Origin: DATBFU01 sp035498405
Lineage (GTDB): Bacteria > Acidobacteriota > Thermoanaerobaculia > UBA5066 > Gp7-AA6
Direction of reading: 5' to 3'
DNA length: 64,000 bases
Assembly: GCA_035498405.1 (NCBI GenBank)
Contig: DATKAE010000047.1
Span: forward strand, 1-64,000
Shown: in pieces, positions 27,616 to 36,140 of the stretch
How positions within the stretch are numbered: position 1 is the stretch's first letter
Layout: each line of letters starts with the position of its first letter
The notes under the pieces: generated by a model
Databases searched by the model: none
The model's input: the letters and a program-made list of their open reading frames with translations, nothing else
Told to the model about the DNA's origin: nothing
Translations under genes and position numbers: made by a program

Positions 27616-27855
27616 ACGGATGTCCTCCTGCGTTCGAGAAAACCGGCCCGGTCAGCGACCCTATTCCGAGTGTCACTGGAAGCAGCCGACAACATCGAGC
27701 TCCGCGCTTGGCCGGCCCCTCGCGGCGCCTGCGTTTCGCGGCTACAGCAGCCTGAAGGCCCCCTCCGCGGGATTGCGCCGCCTTCGGTGACTCTGAAAGA
27801 ATCACGCTTTGCATCGTCGGGCTCTTGACCGGCGAGGCAGGAGGAGACAAACGCC

Positions 27856-28443
27856 ATGCAGAGATTCGAACGATTCGCGCGTCTTGGATCTATCGCTCTC
27901 GCTTGCGTCCTCGTCACCGGCTCGCTCGCGGCGCAGGAGAAGAGCGAGGAAGAGTGGAAGTCCATGAAGAAGGAGGCGAAGCAGCAGCAGATCGACGCCA
28001 CCGCGGGCGCGGCGCTCGAAAAGCTGCTGAAGGAGAACCCGAAGGCCAAGGAGCTGTACGACAAGGCCTACGGCTGGGCGGCCTTCGACAACCTGAAGCT
28101 CGGCTTCTTCTTCTCGGGCGGCGGCGGGAAGGGCGTCGCCGTCGACAAGAAGACCAAGAAGCGGACCTACATGGAGATGGGAACCGTGGGCGCTGGCTTC
28201 TCGTTCGGTGGAAAGAAGTACGAGGTGGTCTTCCTCTTCCAGGACAGTGTCACGTTCAAGAATTTCGTCAACAATGGTTGGCAGGCTCAGGCCGCGGCGG
28301 GCGGGACGGCGGGACCGGCGAGCGCCGTGGCGCAGACCGGGTTCACCAACGGCCTGGCGATCTATCAGATCAGCGGCGCGGGGCTCATGGCGGACCTCGA
28401 CATCGCCGGGACGAAGTATTTCAAGGACAAGGACCTGAACTGA
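27856..28443 (+). CDS. YSC84/SYLF lipid-binding domain protein
   Basis: A 195-residue secreted protein. The signal peptide ends near LVTGSLAAQ. It then has a Lys-rich helical linker and a SYLF domain (YGWAAFDNLKLGFFFSGG, FLFQDSVTFKNFV, GTKYFKDKDLN). In eukaryotes SYLF domains bind phosphoinositides; the bacterial role is unclear. AGGAGGAGAC is a perfect ribosome site. The 240 bases upstream, divergent from the DsbD-N gene, hold no other recognisable element. Confidence 0.85.
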   Translation: MQRFERFARLGSIALACVLVTGSLAAQEKSEEEWKSMKKEAKQQQIDATAGAALEKLLKENPKAKELYDKAYGWAAFDNLKLGFFFSGGGGKGVAVDKKTKKRTYMEMGTVGAGFSFGGKKYEVVFLFQDSVTFKNFVNNGWQAQAAAGGTAGPASAVAQTGFTNGLAIYQISGAGLMADLDIAGTKYFKDKDLN

Positions 28444-28452
28444 CGGCGCAGC

Positions 28453-28484
28453 CTCGGCTGCCGGGGTGTGGCCCGGCGGCCGAG
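28453..28484 (+). terminator. 13-bp GC-rich hairpin after the SYLF gene
   Basis: CTCGGCTGCCGGG and CCCGGCGGCCGAG pair completely if one G-U is allowed, around a GTGTGG loop, ten bases after the stop. No T-run follows. Confidence 0.5.
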
Positions 28485-28602
28485 CCCCCAGCCACTCGAG
28501 AGGGCTGGTCGCCCAAGCGTCCCGGAGCACCTGAACTTCAGAACCGCCAGCGAAGGCTCTGCGGCAGGCGAGCGTTGGACGGTGCGCACGGCTGCAGTGG
28601 CC

Positions 28603-28634
28603 TTGACCGAGCGGCGAAGCTCGGCGAATATTAG
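28603..28634 (+). promoter_or_regulatory. Candidate promoter of the fluoride-riboswitch transcript
   Basis: TTGACC at 28603-28608 and the AT-rich AATATTAG at 28627-28634 (18-base spacing) are the only promoter-like pair upstream of the aptamer. Transcription would begin a few bases before 28645, as expected for a riboswitch leader. Confidence 0.5.
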
Positions 28635-28644
28635 TGACGCTCGA

Positions 28645-28730
28645 GGCGATGGAGTTCGCCGAAACCGTCCGCGCAACGGCGGACTGATGACTCCTGCAAG
28701 GAGGCTCGATGGGCCCTGCAGGAGTTTTTC
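28645..28730 (+). ncRNA. Fluoride riboswitch with terminator platform (plus strand)
   Basis: The aptamer matches the fluoride (crcB) class. GGCGA-TGGAGT-TCGCC (28645-28660) forms the first hairpin. GTCCGC/GCGGAC (28667-28672 with 28679-28684) forms the second stem. The conserved TGATGACTCC follows, and GGAGT (28651-28655) pairs with ACTCC (28690-28694) as the pseudoknot. The ACTCCTGCA strand also pairs with TGCAGGAGT (28717-28725), which is followed by a T-run, giving a classical ON-switch: fluoride binding holds ACTCC in the pseudoknot and prevents termination. It leads the antiporter gene at 28779. Confidence 0.93.
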
Positions 28731-28778
28731 TTAGGCGGGAGGGGAAGAGCAAGCCAAGAAGCGGCGGGGGAGTGCGTC

Positions 28779-29993
28779 ATGTCTGAGACGTGGTTTCTCG
28801 CGGCCGTCTGGGTCGGGCTCGCCCTCCTCGCCGTTCTGCTCGCGATCAAGCTGCGGATCTCGACGGCTCTTTCCGAAATCGTCGTCGGAACGGTGGCTCA
28901 GCTCGTGATCGGGGCTACCATTGGGACCGCCTTTCTCGGCGCCAAGCAGCCCTGGATCACGTTCCTTGCCGGCGCGGGATCGATTGTCCTCACTTTCCTC
29001 GCGGGCGCTGAGCTCGATCCCGTGGTTTTCCGGAAGCGCTGGAAGGAAGCGACCGGAATAGGGCTCATCGGCTTCATTGCGCCATTCCTCGGTTGCGCAG
29101 CCATCGCGTACTACGTGCTCCACTGGCCAGCGCGGCCGGCCTGGCTTGCCGGCGTGGCACTTTCGACAACGTCGGTCGCCGTGGTCTATGCCGTCATGCT
29201 CGAGCTTGGCCTCAACACGACACCCTTTGGGAAGGCGATACTGGCCGCTTGCTTCGTCAACGACCTGGGAACCGTGATCGCGCTGGGTCTCATCTTTGCG
29301 CCCTTTACGGCCCGAACGGCACTGTTCGTCGGGGTCTCGGTCGTCGTCTTTGCGGTGCTGCCATCGTTAACTCCACGCTTCTTCAAGCGCTACGGCGGCC
29401 GTGTCTCGGAGCTCGAGGCGAAATATCTGCTGCTTCTTTTGTTTGGGATGGGGGGTCTCGCCACCTGGTCCGGCAGCGAGGCGGTGCTCCCCGCCTACGT
29501 CATCGGCATGGTCCTGGCGGGAACGGTGGGAAAGGATCATGTATTGATCCGGCGGCTTCGCACCCTGACTTTCGGGCTCCTCACTCCCTTTTACTTCATC
29601 CGTGCCGGATCCTTCGTGTCGGTGCCAGCGCTCGTGGCGGCGCCGTTGGTCTTTCTGGTCCTTTTCGGAGCCAAGTCCATCAGCAAGTTCGTCGGGGTCT
29701 TCCCTGTGACGAAGTTCTTCCGGTATGGCAAGCAAGAGGCGATCTACACGACGCTCCTGATGTCGACGGGGCTCACATTCGGCACGATCTCTTCGCTTTT
29801 CGGCCTTTCGCATGGGATCATCGATCAGGCACAGTATTCGTATCTGGTGGCAGCGGTGATCGCGAGCGCAGTCATTCCGACGGTGGTCGCCAACGCGTTC
29901 TTCCTCCCGCGGCACCACCTCCCGGCGACGATTGGTGAGCCCGAGGAGGAACCGGTGGCGGTCCCTGTCCGACTCGAAGGAGGAAGGCCGTGA
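28779..29993 (+). CDS. Cation/proton antiporter (CPA2/Kef type), fluoride-regulated
   Basis: A 404-residue membrane protein with 11-13 hydrophobic segments. Motifs of the CPA2/sodium-proton exchanger fold include LTFLAGAELDP, STTSVAVVYAVMLELG, the polar ACFVNDLGTVIALG (the ND pair in the transport core) and GMVLAGTVG. There is no RCK/TrkA-N domain. It is the first gene after a fluoride riboswitch; antiporters are known members of fluoride regulons, presumably exporting toxic anions or adjusting pH. The stop overlaps the GTG start of the UspA gene. Confidence 0.9.
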   Translation: MSETWFLAAVWVGLALLAVLLAIKLRISTALSEIVVGTVAQLVIGATIGTAFLGAKQPWITFLAGAGSIVLTFLAGAELDPVVFRKRWKEATGIGLIGFIAPFLGCAAIAYYVLHWPARPAWLAGVALSTTSVAVVYAVMLELGLNTTPFGKAILAACFVNDLGTVIALGLIFAPFTARTALFVGVSVVVFAVLPSLTPRFFKRYGGRVSELEAKYLLLLLFGMGGLATWSGSEAVLPAYVIGMVLAGTVGKDHVLIRRLRTLTFGLLTPFYFIRAGSFVSVPALVAAPLVFLVLFGAKSISKFVGVFPVTKFFRYGKQEAIYTTLLMSTGLTFGTISSLFGLSHGIIDQAQYSYLVAAVIASAVIPTVVANAFFLPRHHLPATIGEPEEEPVAVPVRLEGGRP

Positions 29994-30403
29994 AGACGAT
30001 TCTCGTGGCTTTCGACGGTTCGGACCAGTCACGGAAGGCGTTCGATTTTGCGCTCGAAGTCGCGAGTAAGTTTCGCGCGAACCTGGTTGTGGCCGGCGTG
30101 ATCCGGTTGCCGGAACCGGCGATTTCGGTCGAGATCGACGCGATCCTGGACAGCGGCCGAGCCCATTTCGCCGAGGAGTTCGCTGCGCTGGAGAAGTCGG
30201 CGGCCAAGCAGGGCGTTCTGCTCGAATCGCGAGTGGCAGTCGGGCACCCCGCGGAACAGATCGTCCGGCTGGCCGAGGATCTCCACGTCGATCTCATCGT
30301 CATGGGGCGCCGCGGCCTGACGCGAGCAACCCGGTGGTTGCTCGGCTCGGTGTCCGGGCGGGTCTTGGCCCACGCGCACTGTCCGGTCACGGTCGTGAAG
30401 TAG
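29990..30403 (+). CDS. Universal stress protein UspA family
   Basis: A 137-residue protein. ILVAFDGSDQSRKAFDFA begins the UspA fold, DLIVMGRRGLTRATRWLLG carries the ATP-binding Gly-rich loop, and it ends CPVTVVK. The GTG start overlaps the antiporter stop as GTGA and follows GGAGGAAGG, so it is cotranslated with the antiporter and under the same fluoride riboswitch. UspA genes are reported in fluoride regulons. Confidence 0.92.
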   Translation: MKTILVAFDGSDQSRKAFDFALEVASKFRANLVVAGVIRLPEPAISVEIDAILDSGRAHFAEEFAALEKSAAKQGVLLESRVAVGHPAEQIVRLAEDLHVDLIVMGRRGLTRATRWLLGSVSGRVLAHAHCPVTVVK

Positions 30404-30411
30404 CTCCGGCC

Positions 30412-30675
30412 ATGGTCCCGCGAATCTCTGTTCGTCGCCAGAAGCGGTACGGCCGATCCGTCGCGATCGAGCGCCTACGCGGTCGCCAGTATCGGTGCTT
30501 GCGATGCAATACCGTCTTTTACGAGCTCGAAGAGCTCGACCACCACGTCCGTCTTGAGGAGCCGGGCCCCGACTCGAAGGACGTTCCGTGTTTTGACGAG
30601 CCGATACTCCTGCGGATCTTCTACTCCGAGGACGTGCGAGAAGGGTGGGGAGAGGCTCTCACGCAGCGTCGGTAG
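30412..30675 (+). CDS. Small CxxC/HH zinc-finger-like protein
   Basis: An 87-residue protein starting 8 bases after the UspA stop. The central YRCLRCNTVFYELEELDHH has two cysteines and two histidines in a C2H2-like arrangement, suggesting a zinc site; the N-terminus is basic and the middle acidic. I do not recognise the family. No strong ribosome site is visible, so it would rely on coupling. It is the last gene on the plus strand before the convergent enolase remnant, and would be cotranscribed with the fluoride-controlled genes. Confidence 0.55.
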   Translation: MVPRISVRRQKRYGRSVAIERLRGRQYRCLRCNTVFYELEELDHHVRLEEPGPDSKDVPCFDEPILLRIFYSEDVREGWGEALTQRR

Positions 30676-30690
30676 GGCGGCGCGCCCGCA

Positions 30691-31855
30691 TCAGACTGGT
30701 CGAAATCCCCTTGCCGCAACGAACGCCGGGCCTGCCAAGCGCGCCTCGGCGCCCAGCCCCTCTGCGATACGGAGGAGCTGGTTGTACTTGGCCACCCGTT
30801 CGCCTCGCGCCGGGGCGCCGGTCTTGATCCGGCCCGCCGCCGCGCCGGCGGCGAGGTCTGCGATGAAGTCATCCGTGGTTTCTCCCGACCGGTGACTGAT
30901 CACCGTGCCGTAACCGCCCTCGCGCGCCACCGTGATCGCCTGGAGTGTCTCGGTCACGGTCCCAATCTGGTTGAGCTTGATGAGGGCGGCGTTGGCGACC
31001 TTTTCCGCGATGACCCTGCGAAGGATCGCCGGATTCGTGAAGATATCGTCGCCCACGAGCTTGACTCTCCCACCGAGGCGCTCCGTGAACAGCCTCCAGC
31101 TACGTCTTTCGCAAGTCCGGCGGCCGCGCGCTCTCGTTGCAAGATATGGTGGCGCTCTACGAGAGCTGGGTTCGCCATGTTCGGTGGCACGAAGGAGAAG
31201 CTCCAGCGCTTCGACGTCTGCCTTCAGGTCCGGCGCAAAACCACCCTCGTCACCAACGGCCGTTCCGTAGGCGGCCTCCTTGAGGATCGACCGGAGGGAT
31301 GGTAAGTCGCGATGGCCATTAGAAGCGCCTCGCGGAAAGTCGATGCCCCGACCGGCACGATCATGAACTCTTGGAAATCCGCGCTGTTGTCGGCGTGGAC
31401 TCCGCCGTCCAAGACGTTGAACATCGGCACCGGAAGTAGCGGCGCCGCCCCTCCACCCAACCTTCGACAGAGAGGCACGCCCTCACTGGCTGCCGAGGCG
31501 CGAGCCACGGCCTCCGAGACGCCGAGATTGGCGTTGGCGCCCAGCCGCTGTGTGTTCGTGGTGCCGTCGAGGGCGATGAGGCGAGCGTCGATCGCGCCTG
31601 GTCCGAAGCCTCGAATCCCCGGACTTCGGGAGCGATCCTGTCGTTGGCCACCGCAGTAAGAACGCCCTTGCCTCCGAACCGCGCGGGATCCCCATCGCGA
31701 AATTCGACGGCCTCGCGACTTCCCGTGGATGCTCCCGACGGAACGGCTGCCCGTCCGAGGGTGCCGTCCTCGAGGCTGATGTCCACCTCGATGGTCGGAT
31801 TCCCCCGCGAGTCGAGCATTTCACGGGCGTGGAGCAGGACGATTCTGGCCCTTCA
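30691..31855 (-). pseudogene. eno: Enolase, degenerate (frameshifts and inverted segment)
   Basis: Enolase pieces appear in order on the minus strand. AREMLDSRGNPTIEV is the N-terminus near 31820. RLGANANLGVSEAVARA and FNVLDGGVHADNSADFQEF lie in another frame (31310-31585). GTAVGDEGGFAPDLK is in a third (about 31225-31270). GRVKLVGDDIFTNP to the stop at 30691 has KLNQIGT, SHRSGET and GRIKTGAP. Frame changes lie near 31592, 31300 and probably 31836. The part around 31098-31178 is present but inverted. Catalytic regions are missing, so no functional enolase is made. Enolase is inhibited by fluoride and is a known fluoride-regulon gene; it is last in the crcB operon. Confidence 0.85.
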
Positions 31856-33946
31856 CGCCTCCTGTCTGGGTCCTTGTTGAGTTTGGTGCCCCGCGGTCCT
31901 CCTGCTTTCTTCCACGTTGATGACCGAGTCGGGCTGAACGTCCGAAGTGAGCTCCGCGAGGTCCGCGGCCAGGCCATCGAGTTCTCCCGGGTCGGCGCCT
32001 TGCGTCGCTCGCCGCGCCATGGCGCGCAGAGGCTCCGCCTGCGCGACGAACTGATCGGCGAGACCGGCGGCCGCGCTGCGGAGCCAATCACGGAGCCGGC
32101 GGCTGAAGGCAAGAAATTCGCGCTCGACCACCGCGAACTCCGCGAAGAGCCTGCTCTGCGCGCGGCGCTCGACCAAGGAGGAGACATTTCGGATCAAGCC
32201 GCCCGGCCGCAGGTCGATCCGGCCGACCTCGGGTGGGATGATCAGCGCGGGCTGGGTGACGAGCCCGAGTTGCAGCTCCTCCAGTTGGCCGATGCCTTCG
32301 CCGGCTTCCCTCGTCATGTCCGCGAGAAACTCCTGAAGCTTGTCACGCAGAGACACGAGCTCCTGACGGATTTTCCCGCGCAGCTCCTCGCCCGTCTGCG
32401 AGAGGATCCGGTGCGTCACTTCCGCGAGTGAATCTCCTGGATGGCCCTGGGGCGCGATGCGGGCATACTCGCGAGCAGCGAGCTGGAGCGCGGGTCGGGC
32501 CAGACCCCGGGCCTCTTCGACGAACGCTTCGCAGCGCCGCCGGCACTCCTGCATTCGCCCTTCCGCCTCGAGGGCCAGTCGCTCGAGGGCCGCAGCGCCG
32601 ACTTGGGCCGGCTCATCGGTTCCACGGGCGCGGGCCTCGAGCGCAACCCGTAGTGCGGCGGCCACGCCTTCCCGAAGCGAGGCGAGCTTCCGCCGCGCCG
32701 ATGCCTGCGCCAGCTCGTGCGCACGGGCGGTCAGGGGCTCGAGCTCCCGCTCGAACCAAGCGCGCGTGAGCGCCGCGCTTGGCCCGACGGCGCTCGAATA
32801 GTCGACCGGAAGGTCGAGGCCCATCTCACCGGCGATTGTCGTGCGGACGTAGTCGCGCATCCGAGCGCGATCCGTTTCGGAGATCAGGTCCGCCTTGCTG
32901 ATGACGACCTTGCCCGGAATGGCGGAATCGTAGAGCAGACGGAGAATCTCGAGGTCTTCCCGCGAGGGGGTGCTCGCGGCGTCGAGCAGCAGGATTCCCA
33001 GGTCGCAGCGCGGCAGGTAGGCGTACGATTCGCGGGCGCCGGCCGTGGCGAGCGATCCGACCCCGGGGGTGTCCACGAAGACGACGCCCTGTCGGAGAAT
33101 GGGCGAGGGCAGTTTGACCGTGGCGCGCGTGACGTGCTTTCGGTTGTCCGGGTTTTGCTGCTCCGAGACGAATTCCGGCAGCCGCGCGAGCGCGATCTCC
33201 TCAACGGGCGCGTCCGCGAAACGGATCTCGGCGGAGGGCGATTCTCCCCAGAGGACTCGCGTGGGAACAGAGGTCACCGGCGTGACGCCGACCGGGAGAG
33301 CCGGAAATCCGAGCACGGTATTGAGGAGCGAGGATTTTCCCGAGCTGACCCTCCCGAATACCGCGATCTCGAAGGTGTCCGACTCGAGCCGCTCGACGAG
33401 CGCCTCGAGCGCGCCGCGGAACTCGATCAGGCCCCGATCCGTGACGATCCGTTCGAGCCGGCGCAGTAGCGCCAGGTCCACGGGAGAGCGTTCGAGCCGC
33501 TTGAGGCGCTCGGCCAGATCCCTTCCCAGTCCCTGCACCAGGTAGGCCTGCAGCCTCTGCAGGGTGCGTTCGAGGTCCGCCTCCAGGCGTTCGAGGACCC
33601 CGGTCGTCTCCCGGTCGAGCGGCCCGTAGCCCTCCAGCCGGGAAGGCGCGATCTCGGCGACGGCGATCTGAGCGAAGGAGACCGCCGTCTGGACGGACCA
33701 GCTGGCGGCGACCCGGGGCGGTTCCAGGGAAATTCCGAGCGCCCGGCAGGAATCCGCCATCTGGTCCCGGACCCGAGCAATGTAGTCGGCGATGACTCTC
33801 TGCTGCGTCGGAGTCAGGTCGGGAAAGTGCGTGGCGAAGGGGCTTCCCGGGCCGGCCCAGGCGGCCTGCGCATCGGCGAGGAGCTTGTCGATGTGCTTGA
33901 ACGCGCTCCGGAGCGATCGGTGGTGGTTCTCGTTCAACCCGGACAT
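31853..33946 (-). CDS. Dynamin-like GTPase, second of a tandem pair
   Basis: A 697-residue dynamin-family protein. A helical N-terminal region of ~190 residues precedes the G domain. The P loop is GRVSSGKSS (198-206), G3 is DTPGVGS from D292, and G4 is SKAD at 350-353. A long helical stalk follows with conserved spacing, but no transmembrane paddle is visible. The TSVPTR in switch I and the NPDNRKHV segment are also in its upstream partner. Bacterial dynamins remodel or repair membranes, often as hetero-pairs encoded side by side. The start is 6 bases after the stop of that partner. The stop merges into the enolase remnant. Placement implies control by the minus-strand fluoride riboswitch. 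Confidence 0.88.
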   Translation of the reverse strand: MSGLNENHHRSLRSAFKHIDKLLADAQAAWAGPGSPFATHFPDLTPTQQRVIADYIARVRDQMADSCRALGISLEPPRVAASWSVQTAVSFAQIAVAEIAPSRLEGYGPLDRETTGVLERLEADLERTLQRLQAYLVQGLGRDLAERLKRLERSPVDLALLRRLERIVTDRGLIEFRGALEALVERLESDTFEIAVFGRVSSGKSSLLNTVLGFPALPVGVTPVTSVPTRVLWGESPSAEIRFADAPVEEIALARLPEFVSEQQNPDNRKHVTRATVKLPSPILRQGVVFVDTPGVGSLATAGARESYAYLPRCDLGILLLDAASTPSREDLEILRLLYDSAIPGKVVISKADLISETDRARMRDYVRTTIAGEMGLDLPVDYSSAVGPSAALTRAWFERELEPLTARAHELAQASARRKLASLREGVAAALRVALEARARGTDEPAQVGAAALERLALEAEGRMQECRRRCEAFVEEARGLARPALQLAAREYARIAPQGHPGDSLAEVTHRILSQTGEELRGKIRQELVSLRDKLQEFLADMTREAGEGIGQLEELQLGLVTQPALIIPPEVGRIDLRPGGLIRNVSSLVERRAQSRLFAEFAVVEREFLAFSRRLRDWLRSAAAGLADQFVAQAEPLRAMARRATQGADPGELDGLAADLAELTSDVQPDSVINVEESRRTAGHQTQQGPRQEA

Positions 33947-33952
33947 GCGGAG

Positions 33953-35704
33953 TCAGGTTCGTATCGCCGCAGATTCCCGGATTCGCTGTGTCTGCGTCCG
34001 CAGGGCGGCGATGTTCGCGAGCTCCCGGTCCACCACTTCGGCGCCTTCGGCCCGGCGGTGGCGCGCCCGCTCGAGCGCCTGGACGGCGTAGTCGAGCCCT
34101 TCCCGGAGGCGGTCCCGGATGTCGGACTCGAGGCGGCGGCGGCTCTCGGCGACGCGTTCGTCGAGGTCGTTGACGACCCGGGTGCCGTTGTGCTCCAGAA
34201 GCTGGCGCAGGTACTCGGAGACCTCGGGGACGGCGGCCGCGGCGGACTGCTCGACCGATCGGGAAAGATCGGCGATCCGGCGGACGCCGGAGGAGGGCTC
34301 GAGCTCGAAGAGATCATTGAAATAGAACCGCCGTGCCGTCCGAAAGCCGGTCACGGGACCGAGAGCCTGCTTGGGAAGGTCCGCGAACGACCTGTCGGAA
34401 GCCGCGAGCTTTTCGAAGAAGTCGATGCCGATCCGGACGAATCGCTGCATCGCTTCCCGATACCGGCTTTCCGCGATCGGCTCGATTTCCGATACCCACC
34501 CCTCGAGGGCATCTTGAGCGATCTGGCGCGCGAGCGCCGCTCCACGCCGGCGGAGATCGCCGCCTTGCCCGGCGGCGGACCGGATCGCCTCGACGAGCCG
34601 GCCGGTCGCGCCCGGCAGTGTCCGGGTCAGGAACGCCTCCCGCCTCTTCGCGAAGTCCGCCGAAAGACGGTCCTGCTCGGCCGTGAAGAGGTACCCGAGA
34701 TCCTGCGCCGCGCGTTCCGCCGTTTCCACCGATCCGCGCAGGCTCTCGAGCCGGAGCTCGGATTCGTGGATCGGGCGAAGGAGGGCCTCTTCGCGCGCGT
34801 CGAGGCTTTGAATGACGCGCGCGGTGAGGCGCTCGATGCCCCGTTGCTGCGCTTGACGGACCAGGTCCGACCCCGCCTCCGTCGCGAGCGTCCCGAGGGC
34901 CTCCACGAGCGTTCGAAAGTCGCGCGCCGGTTTTCCGTCCGTGAGCACCTCGGTCGCGCTGACCTCGAAGATCGGCCCGGTCGGTCTGCCGAGCCGGCGT
35001 TCGATCTGTTGTTCCGCGAAACGCCGCGCCTCTCGGCGCTCCGACTCGGAAAGCCGGTCTGCCTTGTTCAGGACGAAGAGAAATCGCTGGACGGTCTTCG
35101 AGACGTCGGCGACGAGGGCGAGCTCTTCGCCCGAGATGGGCGGGTCTGCCCCGAGAACGACGAGCGCCGCGTCGATGTGGGGAATGAAGGATCTCGTCGC
35201 CGCGGTGTTTGCCTCGAACACCGAGCCTAAGCCCGGCGTGTCCACGAGGCAGAGACCGGAGGCGAGCAGAGGGTGCGGCAGAAGCACTTCGGCAGCGAGG
35301 ACTCCCTTCCGATTCTCCGGATTCTCGCTCTCGGAAACGTAAAGGGGTAGGGAGCCCACCGCGATCGCTCGCCAGTGACCCGACTCGAAGCGGACTCGGG
35401 CGATGCGCTCGGCGCCGTAGCGAAGGACCGTGACGACGGAGGTGACCGGGACCACGCCGGCGGGAAGGACCGTCTCTCCGACCAGGGCGTTCAAGAGCGT
35501 CGATTTGCCGCGCTTGAACTGTCCGACGCAAGCCACGTAAAAGAGCCCGGCCTCGACCCGGGCGGCGAGCAGGCTCGCCTCGGTGGCGACGGTCAGCGCT
35601 CCGGCCCTTGACGCGAGAAGAGAGAGGGCGCCGAGCGGCGACACCTCTTCGGCCTGCGCGCCGGCGCCGGGACGCTCTTCGAACCCGACGTTTGGGTTGC
35701 TCAC
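33953..35704 (-). CDS. Dynamin-like GTPase, first of a tandem pair
   Basis: A 583-residue dynamin-family protein. The P loop is GQFKRGKST (61-69), G2 is the TSVVT region, G3 is DTPGLGS from D155, and G4 is NKAD (213-216). A helical middle and effector region follows to the C-terminus. No transmembrane helix is visible, so membrane contact must be peripheral or through the partner. GTG 35704 with GGAGGTGAA directly upstream is a firm start. It lies 45 bases after the DUF190 gene and 6 bases before the second dynamin. The pair shares the TSV switch and the ENPENRKGV/QNPDNRKHV block, as in known dynamin hetero-pairs. Confidence 0.9.
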   Translation of the reverse strand: MSNPNVGFEERPGAGAQAEEVSPLGALSLLASRAGALTVATEASLLAARVEAGLFYVACVGQFKRGKSTLLNALVGETVLPAGVVPVTSVVTVLRYGAERIARVRFESGHWRAIAVGSLPLYVSESENPENRKGVLAAEVLLPHPLLASGLCLVDTPGLGSVFEANTAATRSFIPHIDAALVVLGADPPISGEELALVADVSKTVQRFLFVLNKADRLSESERREARRFAEQQIERRLGRPTGPIFEVSATEVLTDGKPARDFRTLVEALGTLATEAGSDLVRQAQQRGIERLTARVIQSLDAREEALLRPIHESELRLESLRGSVETAERAAQDLGYLFTAEQDRLSADFAKRREAFLTRTLPGATGRLVEAIRSAAGQGGDLRRRGAALARQIAQDALEGWVSEIEPIAESRYREAMQRFVRIGIDFFEKLAASDRSFADLPKQALGPVTGFRTARRFYFNDLFELEPSSGVRRIADLSRSVEQSAAAAVPEVSEYLRQLLEHNGTRVVNDLDERVAESRRRLESDIRDRLREGLDYAVQALERARHRRAEGAEVVDRELANIAALRTQTQRIRESAAIRT

Positions 35705-35749
35705 GCTTCACCTCCGATGAGGCGCGGAGCCTTGCGCCGGCGGCGGAGG

Positions 35750-36121
35750 TCACCGGCCCTTCTTTGCGCCGACGTCGAGGGCTCGCTGGCCGGGCGCGTA
35801 CTTGAGGACTCGCGCTCTTTCGAGGGTGACGAGCCCTTCTTGTACCATTTCGTCCAGGATGGGGAGGAGACGGTCGATGTGCTCGTCCGTGTCCACGACC
35901 TCGATGACGACCGGCAGGTCCTCCGAGAGCCGCAGCAGGTGCGTCGTATGGAGGACACTTCGGGCTCCGAAGCCGGCCACGGCGTGGAACACGGTCGCCC
36001 CCGCGAAGCCCTCCCTGCGCAGCCGCTCGAGAAGCGCGACGGAGAGCGGCTGGTGATGCCACTTGTCCGACTCTCCGACAAAAATTCGGACGAGCACCTG
36101 TTCGCCGTCGAGGACCCGCAT
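35750..36121 (-). CDS. DUF190 protein, CrcB-associated
   Basis: A 123-residue protein. LVRIFVGESDKWHHQPL, LLERLRREGFAGATVFHAV and VVIEVVDTDEHI match DUF190, a small ferredoxin-like-fold family often encoded beside crcB. I chose ATG 36121 because GGGAGGG lies six bases upstream and the family starts here; the open frame extends to 36193 over crcB. It starts 19 bases after the crcB stop. Its role in fluoride handling is not established; PII-like sensing has been suggested for the family from its fold. Confidence 0.88.
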   Translation of the reverse strand: MRVLDGEQVLVRIFVGESDKWHHQPLSVALLERLRREGFAGATVFHAVAGFGARSVLHTTHLLRLSEDLPVVIEVVDTDEHIDRLLPILDEMVQEGLVTLERARVLKYAPGQRALDVGAKKGR

Positions 36122-36140
36122 AATTGCCCTCCCTTCGCTC

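Noticed and set aside
27616..27855. A gene or promoter between the DsbD-N and SYLF genes
   Set aside because: Frames here lack ribosome sites and family features, and the TTGACC near 27829 is too close to the SYLF start to serve as a -35.
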